A stretch of 17,460 nucleotides of DNA from UBA1664 sp964531715 (lineage in GTDB: Bacteria > Pseudomonadota > Alphaproteobacteria > Micavibrionales > UBA1664): the NCBI GenBank assembly GCA_964531715.1, contig CAZHEE010000017.1, forward strand, positions 1 through 17,460, in the 5' to 3' direction. Below, in pieces: positions 14,618-17,460 of the stretch (positions are counted from its first letter, which is position 1; each line of letters starts with the position of its first letter). The notes below the pieces were generated by a model. That model was not told where the DNA came from, made no database searches, and saw nothing but the letters and a program-made list of their open reading frames with translations. The position numbers were made by a program, and so were the translations under genes.

Positions 14618-15928
14618 TTAAGATTTCACAACATGTGTATGAGGTTCACGATACTTCCCTCGCGTATCAACGATAATATTTGCATGGTCTAATATCATCT
14701 TATAATCAAATGCATCATGATCTGTTGCGAGGATAACTGCATCAAATCCTTTAAGGCTTTCAGGACTTAAAGTGATACTTTCAAAATCATAGTTAAATTT
14801 GCGTTTTTTCTTGAATTTCGGAATATGCGGGTCGCTGTAGGAAATCTCCGCCCCTTTGCGGACAAGCTTATCAAGAATCACGATTGAAGGTGACTCACGC
14901 TCATCATCGACATTCTTTTTATACGCCAGCCCGAGAATAAGTATTTTGCTCCCCTTTATCGGCTTACCGACATCATTGAGAGCATTAGATAGCTTGTTAA
15001 TCACGAAATCTGGCATAGCACTGTTCAGCTCACCCGCAATTTCGATAAAGCGTGTATGAAGCCCGTATTCCCTTGCCTTCCATGTCAAATAAAACGGATC
15101 AATCGGAATACAGTGACCGCCCAATCCAGGGCCGGGATAATACGGGGTAAAGCCAAAGGGCTTTGTCGCCGCAGCGTCAATCACCTCATAAATATCAATC
15201 CCCATGCGGTCGGCCACGATTTTCATCTCATTCACTAATCCGATATTGACCGCGCGGTGAATATTTTCGAGGAGCTTCGTCATTTCGGCGGCTTTCGTTG
15301 AGCTGACAGGCACGACTTTCTCAATCGCATGTTTGTAAAGTGCCTCCCCAACTTCAAGACAATTTGGCGTATGCCCACCGACTATTTTCGGGATGGATTG
15401 TGTATTAAAATTTTTATTGCCCGGGTCTTCACGCTCTGGTGAATAGACAAGAAAAATTTGCTTACCCACTATAAATCCTTGAGCTTCAATAAGCGGTTTT
15501 AATTCTTCATCTGTTGTTCCCGGATAGGTTGTGCTTTCGAGTGACACAACCTGCCCATTCCTCAAATAAGGCAAACATGCCTGCATTGTATTCAAAACAT
15601 AGCTTAAATCAGGCTCGCGATAATCATTGAGCGGTGTCGGCACACATAAAATTAAAGTATCGACTTCGCCAATACGCTCAAAATCTGTTGTAACATCCCA
15701 ACGATTATCACTCTCATCAGGGAGCCTATCAATATGCGCCAAGTTAATATAAGATTGCCCTTTTCTAAGCATCTCGATTTTCTTGGGGTCGACATCGAAC
15801 CCCATGACACTATAGCCTGCCGCGTGATAGCGCGCCATAAGCGGCAACCCGACATACCCGAGACCGATTATGCCAATAACAGCGTTTTTGCCGTTTAATT
15901 TTTCGATAAGGGTAGTTTTATGAGACAT
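14618..15928 (-). CDS. wbpA: UDP-N-acetyl-D-glucosamine 6-dehydrogenase (WbpA-type nucleotide-sugar dehydrogenase)
   Basis: This cytoplasmic enzyme performs the NAD+-dependent double oxidation of C6 of a UDP-HexNAc sugar to the uronic acid, supplying surface polysaccharide synthesis. The 436-residue protein has the N-terminal NAD-binding glycine motif GIIGLGYVGLP (19-29), LCVPTPLNDYREPDLSYV (94-111), SLESTTYPGTTDEEL (129-143), a conserved lysine K218 in AAEMTKLLENIHRAVNIG, and the catalytic cysteine C273 in GPGLGGHCIPIDPFYL. The C-terminal UDP-binding domain contains LGLAYKKNVDDERESPS. Long stretches resemble Pseudomonas WbpA, which acts on UDP-GlcNAc; substrate specificity cannot be proved from sequence and UDP-GalNAc or UDP-ManNAc is possible. 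It is divergent from galE (83 bp to ATG 16012) and shares the polysaccharide theme with galE and the glycosyltransferase. Confidence 0.92.
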   Translation of the reverse strand: MSHKTTLIEKLNGKNAVIGIIGLGYVGLPLMARYHAAGYSVMGFDVDPKKIEMLRKGQSYINLAHIDRLPDESDNRWDVTTDFERIGEVDTLILCVPTPLNDYREPDLSYVLNTMQACLPYLRNGQVVSLESTTYPGTTDEELKPLIEAQGFIVGKQIFLVYSPEREDPGNKNFNTQSIPKIVGGHTPNCLEVGEALYKHAIEKVVPVSSTKAAEMTKLLENIHRAVNIGLVNEMKIVADRMGIDIYEVIDAAATKPFGFTPYYPGPGLGGHCIPIDPFYLTWKAREYGLHTRFIEIAGELNSAMPDFVINKLSNALNDVGKPIKGSKILILGLAYKKNVDDERESPSIVILDKLVRKGAEISYSDPHIPKFKKKRKFNYDFESITLSPESLKGFDAVILATDHDAFDYKMILDHANIIVDTRGKYREPHTHVVKS

Positions 15929-16011
15929 GATTAGCGTAAATTTTCGTTTAAATAAGGATAATACGCTTATAGGGCTAGACTAAAGGTAGTTCAATCCTTA
16001 TTTTGGCGAAT

Positions 16012-17037
16012 ATGGCGACATGCAAAACTATATTGCTGACAGGTGGGCTTGGCTATATCGGCTCTCATTGCTGTATTGAGCTGATTGGCGCGGGCTATGA
16101 TCCTATTATTATTGATAATCTCAGTAATAGTAAAATAAGCGTGCTTGACCGCCTGAAACTCATCACTCAAAAAGATAATATCCCTTTTTATCAGGCTGAC
16201 GTTGCCGATAAAAATGCATTAAACGCAATCTTTGCCGAGCATGATATTGATGCCGTCATGCATTTTGCAGGTTATAAAGCGGTTGGTAAATCCACTAAAA
16301 TTCCGCTCGCCTATTATCGGAATAACCTTGATACCACTCTGACTTTATTGGAAATAATGCAAGAACATGATGTGCAGAGCTTCATTTTTAGCTCAAGCGC
16401 GACTGTTTATGGTGAAGCAAACACCCCGCCTTTTACCGAGAAAATGCCGACAGGATCGGGCACAAACCCTTATGGTCGCACCAAATACATGATTGAGGAA
16501 ATTTTAAAAGATTGTGCTTTTGCCAACCCTGCCATGAGTGTCAGCCTCCTCCGCTATTTTAATCCAGTCGGCGCAGATGGTAGCGGTATGATTGGTGAGG
16601 ACCCGAACGGTATTCCAAATAATCTTATGCCGTACATTCAAAAAGTCGCTAGCGGAGAACTACCTGATCTGAGCATTTTCGGCGATGATTATAACACTTC
16701 TGATGGCACATGTGTGCGTGATTATATCCATGTCTCAGACCTCGCACGCGGGCATGTCGCCGCTTTAGAAAAAAAACATGATGAGGCGGGGGTGCATATT
16801 TACAATCTCGGCACAGGAACAGGAATTTCAGTCAAAGAAATGGTTGAGGCTTATGGGCAAGCTTGTGGTAAGCCTATCCCTTACAAAATTGCCCCACGCC
16901 GTGAAGGTGACTTACCAGAATTTTATGCCGATGTTTCAAAAGCACAAGAAGAGCTGAACTGGACAGCGTCTAAAAGCCTCAATGATATGGTGAAAGACAG
17001 CTGGAATTGGGTTAATAATAATTTGAGAACAACATAA
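16012..17037 (+). CDS. galE: UDP-glucose 4-epimerase GalE
   Basis: GalE is a cytoplasmic NAD-dependent short-chain dehydrogenase that interconverts UDP-glucose and UDP-galactose (or the N-acetyl forms), feeding glycan synthesis. From ATG 16012 the protein has 341 residues, the usual length. It shows the N-terminal NAD-binding GGLGYIGS (11-18), HFAGYKAVGKS (84-94), the catalytic serine in FSSSATVYG (126-134), the YxxxK pair Y154/K158 in NPYGRTKYM, LLRYFNPVGA, and the epimerase block TSDGTCVRDYIHVSDLA. A TTG at 16003 in the same frame (adding MAN) is an alternative start. AAAGGT at 15983-15988 is rather far from either, so the choice rests on family length and ATG preference. The next gene starts 1 bp after the stop, which suggests translational coupling. 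Confidence 0.95.
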   Translation: MATCKTILLTGGLGYIGSHCCIELIGAGYDPIIIDNLSNSKISVLDRLKLITQKDNIPFYQADVADKNALNAIFAEHDIDAVMHFAGYKAVGKSTKIPLAYYRNNLDTTLTLLEIMQEHDVQSFIFSSSATVYGEANTPPFTEKMPTGSGTNPYGRTKYMIEEILKDCAFANPAMSVSLLRYFNPVGADGSGMIGEDPNGIPNNLMPYIQKVASGELPDLSIFGDDYNTSDGTCVRDYIHVSDLARGHVAALEKKHDEAGVHIYNLGTGTGISVKEMVEAYGQACGKPIPYKIAPRREGDLPEFYADVSKAQEELNWTASKSLNDMVKDSWNWVNNNLRTT

Positions 17038-17038
17038 C

Positions 17039-17440
17039 ATGGTGCGAGCAAGCATATGTGTTCTAACTTATAAACGACCTGAAGCCTTAAAGGCATGTCT
17101 GAATTCAATAATAGCCGCTCGCTTACCAAATGACTGCGTTTTGATTATTATCGATAATGCAGATAGCAAGGATGGTGAGGCAGTCTATGAAGCATTCGAC
17201 TTTAAAAATTTAAACGCTCATTATGTTCATGAGCCTGAAAAAGGCGTGGTTCATGCCCGTAATCGCGCAATGGATGAAGCGTTCATTACTCATAAATGTG
17301 ATTGGTTATGTTTTATTGATGATGATGAAACGGTTAATAAAAACTGGCTTAGCGCGCTATTGGATTGTCAAAGCAGAACCCGCGCCGATGCCGTGATGGG
17401 CAATGTCATTTTTGATATGCCTATGACCTGCCCCCTATAA
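17039..17440 (+). CDS. Family 2 glycosyltransferase, N-terminal fragment, probably interrupted
   Basis: This is the nucleotide-sugar-binding half of a GT-A fold (GT2) transferase that would add a sugar in polysaccharide or glycan assembly. Visible are the start MVRASICVLTYKRPEALKAC, IIDNADSKDGE after the second strand, VHEPEKGVVHARNRAMDEAF, and the metal-binding acidic motif FIDDDE near residue 93. The frame stops at 133 residues, where GT2 enzymes normally run beyond 250 and continue with the acceptor-binding region. The last residues (MTCPL) are encoded by a sequence that looks like the left end of an insertion sequence beginning at 17424. It starts directly behind galE. It is most likely a disrupted gene whose remainder lies beyond the window; a natural short form is less likely. 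Confidence 0.8.
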   Translation: MVRASICVLTYKRPEALKACLNSIIAARLPNDCVLIIIDNADSKDGEAVYEAFDFKNLNAHYVHEPEKGVVHARNRAMDEAFITHKCDWLCFIDDDETVNKNWLSALLDCQSRTRADAVMGNVIFDMPMTCPL

Positions 17441-17460
17441 TTAGGTCCAGAATATAGTTA
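17424..17460. mobile_element. Probable left end of an IS3-like insertion sequence (runs off window)
   Basis: At the point where the glycosyltransferase reading frame degenerates, the sequence becomes TGACCTGCCCCCTATAATTA followed by GGTCCAG. It begins with TG, has a C-rich block and then a TAAT/GGTCCAG segment, a layout like the terminal inverted repeats of IS3-family elements. No transposase is in the window, so this rests on the motif and on the truncated host gene. Confidence 0.45.

Noticed and set aside
15929..16011. Promoters in the wbpA-galE divergent gap
   Set aside because: A GATAAT hexamer is present at 15957-15962, but no -35 box at acceptable spacing could be found on either strand.

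Overview
The window looks like chromosomal DNA from an alphaproteobacterium of moderate GC content. The NuoI, Mfd and UDP-sugar dehydrogenase sequences are of alphaproteobacterial or proteobacterial type, and the block mfd - sdhE - (divergent) recG - DUF502 is an arrangement I associate with alphaproteobacteria. I cannot name a genus. The region is rich in palindromic REP-like repeats; at least eleven repeat or hairpin elements are visible, several of them inside a protein-coding gene. No rRNA, tRNA or CRISPR array is recognisable.

Layout. (1) 1-4085, minus strand: the membrane-arm genes of respiratory complex I in the order nuoJ, nuoK, nuoL, nuoM (nuoM runs off the window). Near-identical 86-bp palindromic repeats in opposite orientation sit on either side of nuoL. 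(2) 4086-5853: an interruption of the nuo cluster. It holds a 419-bp island of stacked repeats, an antenna-less ('short') photolyase/cryptochrome-like gene on the minus strand, and a small AT-rich orphan ORF on the plus strand. (3) 5854-6808, minus strand: nuoI, cut off from both nuoH and nuoJ, preceded by an unrecognised 139-residue protein. (4) 6875-7348: a second AT-rich orphan ORF that converges on and overlaps mfd. (5) 7323-13679: mfd and sdhE (minus) and recG (plus), with repeat elements in the gaps. Mfd is enlarged by three in-frame palindromic repeats at two places. (6) 13900-17460: a DUF502 membrane protein and a WbpA-type UDP-GlcNAc 6-dehydrogenase (minus), then divergent galE and a family 2 glycosyltransferase (plus). 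The last gene stops abruptly at what looks like the left end of an IS3-like insertion sequence.

How the genes work together. nuoI-M encode parts of the proton-pumping NADH:quinone oxidoreductase, and sdhE serves flavinylation of succinate dehydrogenase, so both point to aerobic respiration. Mfd (transcription-coupled repair), RecG (fork and recombination intermediate remodelling) and the photolyase-like protein are genome-maintenance functions. WbpA, GalE and the glycosyltransferase are surface-polysaccharide precursor and assembly functions and probably mark the edge of an O-antigen or capsule locus.

Most unusual points: palindromic repeats translated as part of Mfd, comparable to the coding palindromic elements known from Rickettsia; a short photolyase-like gene with an apparent alpha/beta domain after, not before, the FAD domain, lodged between nuoI and nuoJ; nuoL bracketed by inverted repeats; and two AT-rich, AGA-codon-rich orphan ORFs whose ends run into the 3' ends of opposing core genes.
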